Positions 41,468-50,182 of a stretch of DNA of 64,000 bases are shown here, piece after piece (within the stretch, counting starts at the first letter, position 1; each line of letters opens with the position of its first letter). Location: contig NZ_MVHJ01000013.1 in the NCBI RefSeq assembly GCF_002086115.1, forward strand, positions 62,001-126,000. The letters are read 5' to 3'. The DNA is from Mycolicibacterium bacteremicum (GTDB taxonomy: Bacteria > Actinomycetota > Actinomycetes > Mycobacteriales > Mycobacteriaceae). Position numbers and translations under genes: made by a program. Under the pieces are notes generated by a model that saw only the letters and a list, made by a program, of their open reading frames with translations, was not told the origin of the DNA and searched no databases.

Positions 41468-41894
41468 GGGGTGACTGGTGCACGTCGGTGATCAGGTGCC
41501 GCAGCCGCAACGAGGCCAGCAGCCACCGATCCCCTCGGCGCAGCCACCGTTCGACGTAGTGGCCGTAGCCGGTCACCGACACCCCATTGTCGAAGACGGC
41601 GCGGTCCTGCACCGCCCACACCACCCGCGCCTCGGCACCGTCGAGGTCGATCTCGGGGGTGTGCACCTGATGCACCGTCCGTGACCCGGCGACCAGACTC
41701 TGCAGTAGTGAGAGCGTCGCATCACGTCCCACGGTGACCTCGGGTTCGGATTCCCCGTCCTCCATGCCGAACTCGATATCCGCCGTCATCAGTGCGGCCA
41801 GGGTTTCCCAGTCACGGGTGTCCAGCGCGCGGCAGTATGCGGCCTTGGCGCGGGTCAGCTCGTGGGCGGCGACCAGTTCGGCCAGGCCGGTCAC
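41454..41894 (-). CDS. SnoaL/NTF2-like domain protein
   Basis: A 146-residue alpha+beta-barrel protein. RAKAAYCRALDTRDWETLAALM at the N-terminus and the GYGHYVERWLRRGDRWLL segment are typical of SnoaL_4-like proteins, which act as dehydratases or isomerases on small ligands. The GTG at 41894 overlaps the P450 stop as GTGA, so it is translated with the P450 and may act on its product. The start and length suit the family. Confidence 0.85.
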   Translation of the reverse strand: MTGLAELVAAHELTRAKAAYCRALDTRDWETLAALMTADIEFGMEDGESEPEVTVGRDATLSLLQSLVAGSRTVHQVHTPEIDLDGAEARVVWAVQDRAVFDNGVSVTGYGHYVERWLRRGDRWLLASLRLRHLITDVHQSPLSAG

Positions 41895-43105
41895 CTGACC
41901 GCCAGCGTCAGGCTGTCGAGCCGGCGGACCAGGATGCTGGGCAGCCACCGCCCGGCGTCGTGGGCGTCGATCCAGTCGGTCTGGTCCAGCAGCATCTGCA
42001 AGACCACCCTGGCCTCCAGCCGGGCCAGCGCCGCCCCGACGCAGAAGTGCACGCCCTTACCGAACGCGATGTGTCCCTTTGATTCCCGGCGATCCAGCCG
42101 GAATTCTTCTGGACTGTCGAAGTGTTGTGGGTCGCGGTTGGCCGCGCCCCACATCAGCAACAGCCGCGATCCGGCAGGCACCTGCACCCCGGACAGCGTG
42201 GTGTCCCTCATGACGTGCCGGTAGTGCCCGCGGAACGGTGCCTCGTAGCGCAGGACCTCCTCGATGAAGGCGCCGAGCAGCTCGGGACGGTCGCGGAGTT
42301 GGCGCTGAACATCGCTGTGCTTCACCAGGATCCAGGCCGCGCTGCCCAGAAGTGAGGCCGTGGATTCGCCGGCCGCGCTGAACAGCGTGAGCATGATGGC
42401 CAGTGCCGGTAGTTGTTCCAGTTCACCGGAGGCGTAGCGGGCCGCGAGATCGCCGATGAGTCCGGGCGCGGAACCGTCGCCTGCCTTGGCGAAATGGTCC
42501 ATCACGTACCCGGAAAGCTCCATGGCCGCCATACCGGCAGCTTCCAACTGATCGGCGCTGACGATCCCGTCCAGCAGGGTCGTGGTGGCATAGCCCAACC
42601 GGATGAGCGTGTCGACGTCGTCGTCGGGCAGCCCGAGCAGTCGGGCGACGACCATCATCGGTAGCCGGTTGGCCACCGCACTCATCCATTCGATCCGACC
42701 GTCGGTGCGTCCACGCGAGAAGAGGTCGACGGCGGTGGCTTCGGCGAACTCCTCGATGACGCGGATCCGCCGGGCCGACAGATGCGGTAGGAGCAGTTTG
42801 CGGTGCACATCGTGCACCGGGTCGTCGGCGGTCGCCAGAGCGTGCATCGGGCCGCCGGGGGCACCCATGTCGAACGGGGTGACGCGGCCGTCGTCGTGGT
42901 AGACCATCGTCGCGGTCAGGTTGGAGGAGAAGTCGTCCACCCGGCCGACGGCCTCGGTCACCGCGTCCCATCCGCATACCGCGTAGAACACCGAATCGCC
43001 GATCTGCTGCACCGGAGCGCGGTCGCGCATGCGGGCGTAGTGCGGGTACGGATCCTGCAGGGCGTCGGCGCCGAAGATGTCCGTGACATCCGCTGACAAG
43101 GTCAT
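41891..43105 (-). CDS. Cytochrome P450
   Basis: A 404-residue soluble bacterial P450. The I-helix AAGESTASL (with a Glu in place of the usual Asp/Glu pair pattern), EEVLRYE (ExxR) and the heme signature FGKGVHFCVG (Cys ligand) are all intact. These enzymes insert one oxygen atom into lipids or small hydrophobics with a ferredoxin partner; none is adjacent. The ATG at 43105 starts the family sequence; longer reading upstream is not P450. It is coupled to the NTF2-like gene and divergent from a TetR gene that probably represses it. The substrate is unknown. Confidence 0.92.
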   Translation of the reverse strand: MTLSADVTDIFGADALQDPYPHYARMRDRAPVQQIGDSVFYAVCGWDAVTEAVGRVDDFSSNLTATMVYHDDGRVTPFDMGAPGGPMHALATADDPVHDVHRKLLLPHLSARRIRVIEEFAEATAVDLFSRGRTDGRIEWMSAVANRLPMMVVARLLGLPDDDVDTLIRLGYATTTLLDGIVSADQLEAAGMAAMELSGYVMDHFAKAGDGSAPGLIGDLAARYASGELEQLPALAIMLTLFSAAGESTASLLGSAAWILVKHSDVQRQLRDRPELLGAFIEEVLRYEAPFRGHYRHVMRDTTLSGVQVPAGSRLLLMWGAANRDPQHFDSPEEFRLDRRESKGHIAFGKGVHFCVGAALARLEARVVLQMLLDQTDWIDAHDAGRWLPSILVRRLDSLTLAVR

Positions 43106-43223
43106 AGGGACAGCGTGGATGCCGGCGAAGTCGCCGGTCAACGGTGGACGACGAATACGAGAAGCCGCCCGGCGCAGGTCCGGCCACGTGGTTCTCATTG
43201 CACCCCGCAGACCTGCGTGTTCG

Positions 43224-43251
43224 GTGAGAAAAACCACGGCGTTTCTCTCAC
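43224..43251. promoter_or_regulatory. Inverted repeat GTGAGAAA...TTTCTCTCAC, candidate operator
   Basis: GAGAAA and TTTCTC pair around 10 bases, with outer GTGA/TCAC. The site lies in the 163-bp divergent region between the P450 and TetR genes. It may be the TetR operator. Confidence 0.4.
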
Positions 43252-43268
43252 GGTGATAAAAATGCACC

Positions 43269-43850
43269 ATGGCCTCGCGGGACGCGAACACCCGGACGAC
43301 ACCGTCGGGTGACTGGTTGCTCGGCCGGGACCGGCACGACGAGGCGGCCGAACGGATCTACGCCGCCGCAGCCGATCTGTTGTCGCGGCACGGGTACGAG
43401 CGTTTCAGCATCGACGCCCTGGCGGCGGCGGTGCACTGTTCACCGGCGACGGTCTACCGGCACACCGGCGGTAAGGCGGCCATCCGCGACGTCGTGCTCA
43501 CCCGGCACGCCGAACGCATCCTGGACTCCGTGCGCGCGGCGATCACCGACCTGACCGGACCCGACCGGGTCATCACCGCCACGGTGGTCGCCCTGCGCCG
43601 GATGCGCGCCGACCCGTTGGCCAAGATCATGCGGTCGATGGTCACGCCGGCCGGCGACGAATGGATCACCGACTCCCCCGTGGTCTCCGACTTCGCGGCC
43701 GAGATGGTCGGGCTGAGCACATCGGATCCGCTTGCCGCACACTGGTTGATCCGCACATTCCTCGCGCTGTGGTACTGGCCGCTGGGCGATCCGGACGCCG
43801 AGGAGCAGATGGTGCGCCGGTTCCTCGGACCCGCGTATGCGCACGGCTGA
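43269..43850 (+). CDS. TetR family transcriptional regulator
   Basis: A 193-residue regulator with an N-terminal helix-turn-helix (about 25-70: FSIDALAAAVHCSPATVYRH) and a TetR ligand-binding part. Divergent from the P450-NTF2 pair, which is the probable target. The ATG at 43269 precedes a 20-residue polar lead before the first helix. The ligand is unknown. Confidence 0.9.
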   Translation: MASRDANTRTTPSGDWLLGRDRHDEAAERIYAAAADLLSRHGYERFSIDALAAAVHCSPATVYRHTGGKAAIRDVVLTRHAERILDSVRAAITDLTGPDRVITATVVALRRMRADPLAKIMRSMVTPAGDEWITDSPVVSDFAAEMVGLSTSDPLAAHWLIRTFLALWYWPLGDPDAEEQMVRRFLGPAYAHG

Positions 43851-43856
43851 TGCGGG

Positions 43857-43910
43857 CTACACGTTGAAGCGGAACTCCACCACGGCACCGTCGGCATTGA
43901 CGTCACGAAC
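43857..43910 (-). pseudogene. Remnant of a ychF 3' end
   Basis: Eighteen codons reading leftward end [16 protein letters not shown], almost the same as the intact ychF C-terminus ([12 protein letters not shown]) 545 bp to the right. There is no start or rest of the gene. It looks like a leftover from duplication or rearrangement, with the DUF1801 gene now lying between the two copies. Confidence 0.8.
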
Positions 43911-43960
43911 TGCCGCTGCGCTTCGTCGGTGGACGACGACGATCCCGGCGAGCGATCGCG

Positions 43961-44320
43961 TTAGCTGCGGTTGGCTTTCACAGCCTCGTGAACCAAGGCG
44001 GTGAAGTCGTCTGCGTCCAGTTGATCGCCTTCGCGCAAGTCAATGGCACGCCGAACCCCCGCGTCGAGACTGGCGTTGAATACCTGACCCGGGTCGTTCA
44101 GAGACGCGCCTTTGGCGAAGGTCACCTTCACCTTGTCCTTGTACGTCTCGACCGTGCAGATCAAGCCGTCCAGTGAGAACGTCGGCACGCCATCAGGGTT
44201 GGTCGGCTTGCGCCACTTGGACTCCTCGACGACATCGGGTTCGGCTTGCCTGATCAACACCCGGAGCTCGTCGACTCGATCGATGCGCCAATCACCACTC
44301 ACGTCCGTCAATCTACGCAC
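43961..44320 (-). CDS. DUF1801 family protein
   Basis: A 119-residue small cytoplasmic protein with DUF1801 features: EESKWRKPTNPDGVPTFSLDG and TYKDKVKVTFAKGASL. The fold is YdhG-like; function unknown. A GTG at 44320 is listed, with a second GTG at 44302 possible; neither has a strong ribosome-binding site. Codon use and third-position GC are visibly lower than in the neighbours (for example 44,000-44,300 is less GC-rich), and it sits between a ychF remnant and ychF itself, so it may be acquired. Confidence 0.8.
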   Translation of the reverse strand: MRRLTDVSGDWRIDRVDELRVLIRQAEPDVVEESKWRKPTNPDGVPTFSLDGLICTVETYKDKVKVTFAKGASLNDPGQVFNASLDAGVRRAIDLREGDQLDADDFTALVHEAVKANRS

Positions 44321-44401
44321 AATGTCAGCCTGAGAGCGTCGCCATGCGTTGTGCCGCCATCAGCGGAACATTGCGAACGCAGATCGCTTCGCTGGCCAGG
44401 C

Positions 44402-45475
44402 TCACACGTTGAACCGGAACTCCACGACGTCCCCGTCGGCCATCACGTAGTCCTTGCCCTCCATCCGGACCTTGCCCGCGGCCTTGGCCGCCGCCATCGA
44501 CCCCGCCTCGACCAGGTCGTCGAAGGACACGATCTCGGCCTTGATGAAACCCTTCTCGAAATCGGTGTGGATGACCCCGGCCGCCTTGGGCGCGGTGTCG
44601 CCGCGGTGAATTGTCCACGCCCGGGCCTCTTTCGGCCCGGCCGTCAGGTAGGTCTGCAGGTTCAGGGTGTGGAAACCGGCGCGCGCCAACGCGTCCAGGC
44701 CACGCTCGGTCTGCCCGATGGACTCCAGCAGCTCAGCGGCCGACTCGTCGTCCAGCTCGATCAGCTCGGACTCGATCTTGGCGTCCAGGAACACCGCATC
44801 GGCCGGGGCGACGAGCTCGCGCAACTCGGCTTGGCGAGCCGCGTCGGTGAGCACCGACTCGTCGGCATTGAACACATAGAGGAACGGCTTGGTGGTCATC
44901 AGGTTCAGCTCGCGCAGCAGCGACACATCTGTTCCGGCCGAGAAGAGGGTCTTGCCCGAATCGAGGACCGCCTGGGCGGCGACCGCGGCGTCGAGCACCG
45001 GCTTGCGGTCCTTGTTGTTGCGGGCTTCCTTCTCCAGCCGGGGGACGGCCTTCTCCAGGGTCTGCATATCGGCCAGGATCAGCTCGGTCTCGATGACCTC
45101 GATGTCCGAGCGGGGATCCACCCGGCCGTCGACATGCACGACATCGTCGTCGGCGAAGGCCCGGACCACCTGACAGATGGCGTCGCACTCGCGGATGTTG
45201 GCCAGGAACTTGTTGCCCAGGCCCGCGCCCTCGGACGCGCCTTTGACGATGCCGGCGATGTCCACGAACGTGACCGGGGCCGGCACGATCTTCTCCGAGC
45301 CGAAGATCTCGGCGAGCTTGTCCAGCCGCGGGTCGGGCAAGGCCACCACACCCTCGTTGGGCTCGATGGTCGCGAACGGGTAGTTCGCGGCCAGCACGTC
45401 GTTCCGGGTCAGCGCGTTGAAAAGGGTCGACTTGCCGACATTGGGGAGTCCGACGATTCCGAGGTTCAAGCTCAC
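44402..45475 (-). CDS. ychF: Redox-regulated ATPase YchF (OLA1 family)
   Basis: A 357-residue P-loop protein. The G1 motif [10 protein letters not shown]3 ([17 protein letters not shown]) and the NKxD-equivalent region of the Obg-like ATPases are present, with the coiled-coil insertion and C-terminal TGS domain ending VVEFRFNV. YchF binds ATP and ribosomes and affects oxidative-stress responses. A GTG at 45475 starts it. It matches Rv1112 in the conserved gene block. It diverges from the DUF6542 gene. Confidence 0.97.
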   Translation of the reverse strand: MSLNLGIVGLPNVGKSTLFNALTRNDVLAANYPFATIEPNEGVVALPDPRLDKLAEIFGSEKIVPAPVTFVDIAGIVKGASEGAGLGNKFLANIRECDAICQVVRAFADDDVVHVDGRVDPRSDIEVIETELILADMQTLEKAVPRLEKEARNNKDRKPVLDAAVAAQAVLDSGKTLFSAGTDVSLLRELNLMTTKPFLYVFNADESVLTDAARQAELRELVAPADAVFLDAKIESELIELDDESAAELLESIGQTERGLDALARAGFHTLNLQTYLTAGPKEARAWTIHRGDTAPKAAGVIHTDFEKGFIKAEIVSFDDLVEAGSMAAAKAAGKVRMEGKDYVMADGDVVEFRFNV

Positions 45476-45507
45476 GGACTCCAGAGTCTAGATGGTGTGA
45501 CAGGCTC

Positions 45508-45523
45508 GCCAGCGCGTGCTGGC
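45508..45523. repeat. Inverted repeat GCCAGC-GCGT-GCTGGC
   Basis: A perfect 6-bp stem with a 4-base loop in the 83-bp gap between divergent ychF and the DUF6542 gene. It may be an operator; it is short enough to be chance in GC-rich DNA. Confidence 0.3.
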
Positions 45524-45558
45524 AGCGCCCACCCAGCGTCAGCCGGTACGGTCAACAT

Positions 45559-46704
45559 GTGTCAGGTCAGTCCGAGCCGACGGAGTCGGTGTCCCACCGA
45601 ACCGCGCTCCCCCGTATCCCGGGCTGGCCATCGGGTCTGTTGCCCTGGTGGGGCGCGACCCTGGTGGCCGTCACCGCCACGCTGATCGGCTTCGCCTATC
45701 ACGCTGGGGCCGGCACCCAGGAGCTCGGCGCGGTGTTCGCCACGTTCTATGTGCTGGGCTGCCTGGCCGGTGTCCTGCTGGTCCGCCGCTCGGGCATCTT
45801 CGCCGCCGTCATCGGGCCGCCTCTGATCCTCTTCGTCGCGGTGCCCACCTCGTATTTCCTGATGCACAGCAGCCAGATCAACGGCCTCAAGGACATCCTG
45901 ATCAACTGCGGCTATCCGCTCATCGAGCGGTTCCCGCTGATGTTCTTCACCTCGGCGGCGGTGCTGCTGATCGGGCTGGCGCGCTGGTACCTGGACAAGC
46001 AGAGCGCGGCCTCGGCGGCCGAGCCGCAGGGCGGCACCGCATCGGATCTCGCCGAGAAGGTCGCCCGCCGCTTCACCCGCTCCTCGCCGACCGAACCGGA
46101 GACCGAGGACCGGCCGCGTCCGGCTCGCCGGGCCCGTAAACCCCGCGACACCGCGGCACGGGAGCCGCGTGATCCTCGTCGCACCCGTACCGGTGAGCCG
46201 TCCCGCTCCCGGCACAACCGTCCGCCGGAATCGGATATCGCCGCCTCGGCCGCTGCCGCCGACCGCCGGGAACGGGCCGCCGCGCGGGAGCGCTATGGCC
46301 GGCCCCGCCGCGATGACGACCGCCCGCTGCGCGACGATCTGCCCCGACAGCCGCGCCGACCCCGCGATTCGCGTGATGTTCGTGAGCCCCGTGAGCCCCG
46401 TGAGCCCCGGGAGCCGCGCCAGCCGCGCCGCACCCCGCCACCGAGCCGCGGCCGCGCCGACACCCCCGATCCCTATGAACGTCCGCGACGTCGGCGGGAG
46501 TACGACAGCCCGTATCCCGATTATGAGCCCGGCTATCGATCCCGCCCCGACGACCGGTACCCCGAACCCCCGCGGCGCGGCGGCGCGACCGACAGCGGGC
46601 ATCACCCGGTGTCGCGGGTCCGGTACCGCAGCACCGACGACGAGCGGCGCACCGAACACCGCAGCCGCCCCCGGACCAGCCACCGCCGCGACGACTGGGA
46701 CTAG
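45559..46704 (+). CDS. DUF6542 membrane protein with disordered Arg/Pro-rich tail
   Basis: A 381-residue protein. Residues 30-140 hold four or so membrane helices (DUF6542, GATLVAVTATLIGFAYHAG first). From about residue 155 onward the protein is highly charged, Arg/Pro/Asp-rich and disordered, with a run of REP tripeptides near residue 275. This is the family of M. tuberculosis Rv1111c, as recalled. The function is unknown; the basic tail may bind acidic lipids or nucleic acids, which is a guess. A GTG at 45559 is used. It converges on a PBP gene. Confidence 0.85.
   Translation: MSGQSEPTESVSHRTALPRIPGWPSGLLPWWGATLVAVTATLIGFAYHAGAGTQELGAVFATFYVLGCLAGVLLVRRSGIFAAVIGPPLILFVAVPTSYFLMHSSQINGLKDILINCGYPLIERFPLMFFTSAAVLLIGLARWYLDKQSAASAAEPQGGTASDLAEKVARRFTRSSPTEPETEDRPRPARRARKPRDTAAREPRDPRRTRTGEPSRSRHNRPPESDIAASAAAADRRERAAARERYGRPRRDDDRPLRDDLPRQPRRPRDSRDVREPREPREPREPRQPRRTPPPSRGRADTPDPYERPRRRREYDSPYPDYEPGYRSRPDDRYPEPPRRGGATDSGHHPVSRVRYRSTDDERRTEHRSRPRTSHRRDDWD
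46381..46407 (+). repeat. Three tandem copies of CGTGAGCCC
   Basis: A 9-bp unit repeated exactly three times within the disordered tail of the DUF6542 protein, encoding Arg-Glu-Pro repeats. A diverged fourth unit follows. Copy number may vary between strains. Confidence 0.9.
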
Positions 46705-46743
46705 CGCCGAGCCGACGGGTGCTGGCGCGAAAACCCGCTCCCC

Positions 46744-46757
46744 ACGCCAAAAGGCGT
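46744..46757. terminator. Short hairpin between convergent DUF6542 and PBP genes
   Basis: ACGCC and GGCGT pair around AAAA, with outer GCCGAC/GTCGGC (46711-46716 and 46761-46766) possible. A modest bidirectional terminator candidate. Confidence 0.4.
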
Positions 46758-46774
46758 CGTGTCGGCGCGCTCGG

Positions 46775-48535
46775 TCAGGGCACGGCCCGCAGGAAGTTGC
46801 CCGCCGCGTCGACCGCGGGCGTCGAGCTGCCCGCATCACTGACGAATACCGCCAACGCCAGGTCACCCCGGATGCCGACGAACCAACCGTGCGCATGTGT
46901 GTCGTCGATGTATTCGGCGGTGCCGGTCTTGCCCAGCAGGTCCGGGATGTCGGCCAGCTGGGTCGCCGTGCCGCCGGTGATGGTCTCGCGCATCATCGCC
47001 CGCACCTGCTCGTCGACCGAGGCCGGCAACGGCTCCGGGGTGCGGTCGGCGGCGCCCGGCGAGCCCTGCACGATGGTCGGTGCGGGCACCGATCCGTTGG
47101 CCAGGGTCGCGGCCACCAGCGCCATCCCGAACGGCGACGCGGTGACCTTGCCCTGTCCGATACCCTCCTCGACCCGCAGCGCGGAGGTGTCGGCGAGCGG
47201 CACCGAACCGGTGACCGTCGTCATCCCCGGTGACACGAAATCCAGGCCCAGGCCCAGCTGCGCGGCCGCGGTGGTCAGACCGTCCGGCGGCAGGTCCACC
47301 GCGAGCCGCCCCATCGTGGTGTTGCAGGACCGCGCGAAGGCGGTGTGCAGCGGGACGTCACCGAGGTCGAAATTGTCGTCGTTGGGGATCTGCCGGCCCT
47401 CGATGTTCTCGGTGCCCGGACAGGCCACGATGCTGTCCGGGGTGACCTGGCCGTTCTGCAGCGCCGCGGACACGGTGACGGTCTTGAAGGTCGACCCCGG
47501 CGGGTACAGGCCGGTCAGCGCGATCGGCCCCTGGGCATCGGCGGGCGCGTTCTGCGCGACGGCGAGCAGGTTGCCGGTGGACGGCTGCATCGCCACGATG
47601 ACGGCCGGTGTCGTGAGTGGGGCCAGCGCCGCTTCCCCCGCGAGCTGCATGCCGATGTCGATCGTGCTGGAGATGTCGCCGACGGCGTCGGCGTCCTGCC
47701 CGCCGACCCGCTCGGGGCCGGTGGCGGTCGCCGCGGACACCGCCCAGCCGGCGGCCTCGTCGTTGCGCTGTTGCCACAGCTCGGCCAAGCCCGCCAGCGT
47801 CGGCGAGGTGAGCGCACGGTCGGTGGCCAACAGCCGGGTCTGGGGCCGCAGCGTCACGTCCGGCAGCGCGGCCAGCCGGCCCTGGATCGGCGCCAGATCC
47901 TCGTCGCGCAGGGTGACCGCGGTGAGCGGCTGTCCCTTGGCCAGTTCGGTTCTCAGCCACTCCGGCGTCACGGTGGGAGCGATCGGATTCACCAGTGCGG
48001 CAACGGTATCGACATCAGCGCCCGGCGCGACGTCGACCAGGGTGACGATGTGCTGGGTCAGCAGGTCGGCGCCGGTGCGGTCGAGCACCCGGGCGGCGGG
48101 CTGGGGGGCCAGCGTGCTGTAGGACAGCGGCCCCTTGTCGAGGCCCGGCGCGACCGTGGCCGCGTCCCAGGTGATCTTCCAGTCGTCACCCTCGGCGGTG
48201 GCCGCGCCCTGTGTCGTGTAGGTCCATTCGGTGGCCTTCTCGGGGCCGAACTTCCAGGTGGCGGTCAGGGTGAACGTCGCGGCGTTCTCCTGGCGCGCCA
48301 CATCGGACACCGCGAACCGGACGTCGGTGCCCAGGCTGGTGTACAGCGCCCCCAGCGTGCCGGAGGCGGCGGTGTCATCGGTGGTGAACGCCGCGGCCGC
48401 GGGCGCGTCACCGCGGCTGAGGGCCTCGGCGAAACCCAGGGTGGTGGAGTTCAGCCGGTCCTCGGCGTCACCGCAGCCGGCCAGCAGCAGCACGATTGCC
48501 AAGAACCCCGGGAAGACACGTCGCAGAGCGGCCAC
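46775..48535 (-). CDS. Penicillin-binding lipoprotein (MecA-type transpeptidase)
   Basis: A 586-residue exported protein. A lipobox (LLLAGC, Cys21) gives a lipid anchor. Residues about 25-135 are an NTF2-like MecA_N domain, then a dimerisation domain, and a transpeptidase domain with STFK (348-351), SCN (403-405) and KTG (536-538), all intact. It would cross-link peptidoglycan, as in M. tuberculosis Rv2864c and M. abscessus PBP-lipo. Start is a GTG at 48535. It lies between ispH and the DUF6542 gene, where the M. tuberculosis order, as I recall it, has none, so it may be inserted or relocated here. Confidence 0.93.
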   Translation of the reverse strand: MAALRRVFPGFLAIVLLLAGCGDAEDRLNSTTLGFAEALSRGDAPAAAAFTTDDTAASGTLGALYTSLGTDVRFAVSDVARQENAATFTLTATWKFGPEKATEWTYTTQGAATAEGDDWKITWDAATVAPGLDKGPLSYSTLAPQPAARVLDRTGADLLTQHIVTLVDVAPGADVDTVAALVNPIAPTVTPEWLRTELAKGQPLTAVTLRDEDLAPIQGRLAALPDVTLRPQTRLLATDRALTSPTLAGLAELWQQRNDEAAGWAVSAATATGPERVGGQDADAVGDISSTIDIGMQLAGEAALAPLTTPAVIVAMQPSTGNLLAVAQNAPADAQGPIALTGLYPPGSTFKTVTVSAALQNGQVTPDSIVACPGTENIEGRQIPNDDNFDLGDVPLHTAFARSCNTTMGRLAVDLPPDGLTTAAAQLGLGLDFVSPGMTTVTGSVPLADTSALRVEEGIGQGKVTASPFGMALVAATLANGSVPAPTIVQGSPGAADRTPEPLPASVDEQVRAMMRETITGGTATQLADIPDLLGKTGTAEYIDDTHAHGWFVGIRGDLALAVFVSDAGSSTPAVDAAGNFLRAVP

Positions 48536-48555
48536 AGGGCACGAACGTACCCGCG

Positions 48556-49557
48556 TCAGGCGCGCGGCGGACGGATCTCCCGCGGCAAGGCGAACACCAA
48601 CGTCTCATTGGCCGTGGTCACGGGCTGCACAGTGGCATAACCGTATTCGGCGAGTCGGTCCAGCACGCCGCGCACCAGGATCTCGGGCACCGATGCGCCG
48701 GAGGTGACACCCACCGTCGTCACCCCGGAGAACCAGGCCGGGTCGACGTCATCGGCGTAGTCCACCAGGTATGCGGCCTTGGCGCCGGCCAGCAGCGCCA
48801 CCTCGACGAGGCGGACCGAGTTCGAGGAGTTCTTCGAGCCCACCACGATGACGAGCTCGCATTCGGGGGCCATCGCCTTGACCGCGACCTGACGGTTCTG
48901 GGTGGCGTAGCAGATGTCGTCACTGGGCGGGTCCTGCAGCGTGGGGAACTTCTCGCGCAGCCGGCGCACGGTCTCCATGGTCTCGTCGACGCTGAGCGTG
49001 GTCTGCGACAGCCAGATGACCTTGTTCGGGTCACGCACGGTCACCTTGTCCACGGCGTCGGGGTTGTCGACCACCTGGACGTGGTCGGGCGCCTCACCGG
49101 CGGTGCCGACGACCTCTTCATGGCCCTCGTGTCCGACCAGCAGGATGTCGTAGTCGTCGCGGGCGAAGCGCTTGGCCTCGTTGTGCACCTTGGTCACCAG
49201 CGGGCAGGTGGCGTCGATGGTCTGCAGGTTGCGGGCGGCCGCCTCCTCGTGCACCCACGGCGCGACACCGTGGGCGGAGAACACCACGATCGCGCCCTCG
49301 GGTACCTCGTCGGTCTGCTCGACGAACACCGCACCGGCCTTGGCGAGGGTGTCCACCACATACCGGTTGTGCACGATCTCGTGCCGGACGTAGACGGGGG
49401 CGCCGTGCTTCTCCAGCGCGCGTTCGACGGTCTCGACGGCCCGATCGACCCCGGCGCAGTAGCCGCGCGGTTCGGCCAGCAGCACGCGCTTGCCGTCCAC
49501 CCGCGTCGCCACCGAGCTGGTGGCACCGGGAATTCCCATGTTGACGGTTGGAGGCAT
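48556..49557 (-). CDS. ispH: 4-hydroxy-3-methylbut-2-enyl diphosphate reductase
   Basis: A 333-residue iron-sulfur enzyme (LytB) that makes isopentenyl and dimethylallyl diphosphate in the last step of the MEP pathway. The three cluster cysteines are in GYCAGV, ATCPLV and ICYATQ, and the TxxGASxPE motif (TSGASVPE) and HGVAP, GHEGHEE are present. The start at 49557 matches the MxPTVxMGIPG N-terminus of mycobacterial LytB2; an internal ATG at 49539 is less likely. It diverges from the lipid-droplet-associated gene (52 bp apart) and corresponds to Rv1110. Confidence 0.97.
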   Translation of the reverse strand: MPPTVNMGIPGATSSVATRVDGKRVLLAEPRGYCAGVDRAVETVERALEKHGAPVYVRHEIVHNRYVVDTLAKAGAVFVEQTDEVPEGAIVVFSAHGVAPWVHEEAAARNLQTIDATCPLVTKVHNEAKRFARDDYDILLVGHEGHEEVVGTAGEAPDHVQVVDNPDAVDKVTVRDPNKVIWLSQTTLSVDETMETVRRLREKFPTLQDPPSDDICYATQNRQVAVKAMAPECELVIVVGSKNSSNSVRLVEVALLAGAKAAYLVDYADDVDPAWFSGVTTVGVTSGASVPEILVRGVLDRLAEYGYATVQPVTTANETLVFALPREIRPPRA

Positions 49558-49609
49558 ACATCCAGGGTACTTACCCGCACCCGTCACGGGCCAGCCGTAG
49601 GCTGGCCCC

Positions 49610-50182
49610 ATGGCAACAGCACCATACGGAGTTCGACTGCTGGTGGGCGCCGCGGTGACCGCCCTGGATGAGACGCGCAAGCTCCCCCAGACCATCCTCA
49701 CCTACCCGATGACGGTGGCCAGCCAGCTGGCCCATCTGGTGATGAAGGTGCAGCAGGACGTCGCCGACCTGGTCAATCGCGGTGACGAGGCCCTCGGGGA
49801 GCTGTTCCCACCGAGGGACGAACAGCCGGAATGGGCGACGTTCGACGAGGACGATTCGCGCGATCCGTCCGCCGGCACCGCCGACGCGGACGACGACGGG
49901 GACCTCGCGCCGGTGACACGTCTCACCGAGGGCCGCTTCGCGTTGTTCAGCGAAGGCGAGTCGGCGCCGGAGGTGGTCGCACCGACCACCAACGGGGACG
50001 CGCCGGACATCGTGGACAAGATCGGCTACGAGACGCTGACCCTGGCGCAGCTGCGCGCCCGGCTGACGTCGCTGAAGCTGGCCGACCTGGAGGCGCTGCT
50101 GGCCTTCGAGGAGGCCAACAAGGCCCGCGCCCCGTTCCAGACGCTGATCGCCAACAGGATCACCCGCGCGTCGGCCAAGTGA
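49610..50182 (+). CDS. Lipid-droplet-associated family protein (Rv1109c-like)
   Basis: A 190-residue mycobacterial protein with an amphipathic N-terminal region ([18 protein letters not shown] and a helix to about residue 60), an acidic disordered middle, and a C-terminal helical segment ([21 protein letters not shown]) shared with other mycobacterial proteins that bind lipid inclusions. It is conserved next to xseA. It ends in the GTGA overlap with xseA. The role is not proven by sequence. Confidence 0.75.
   Translation: MATAPYGVRLLVGAAVTALDETRKLPQTILTYPMTVASQLAHLVMKVQQDVADLVNRGDEALGELFPPRDEQPEWATFDEDDSRDPSAGTADADDDGDLAPVTRLTEGRFALFSEGESAPEVVAPTTNGDAPDIVDKIGYETLTLAQLRARLTSLKLADLEALLAFEEANKARAPFQTLIANRITRASAK

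Noticed and set aside
46381..46407. Coding tandem repeat as a CRISPR-like or mobile repeat
   Set aside because: The 9-bp units are contiguous and in frame in a disordered protein tail; simple coding repeat.
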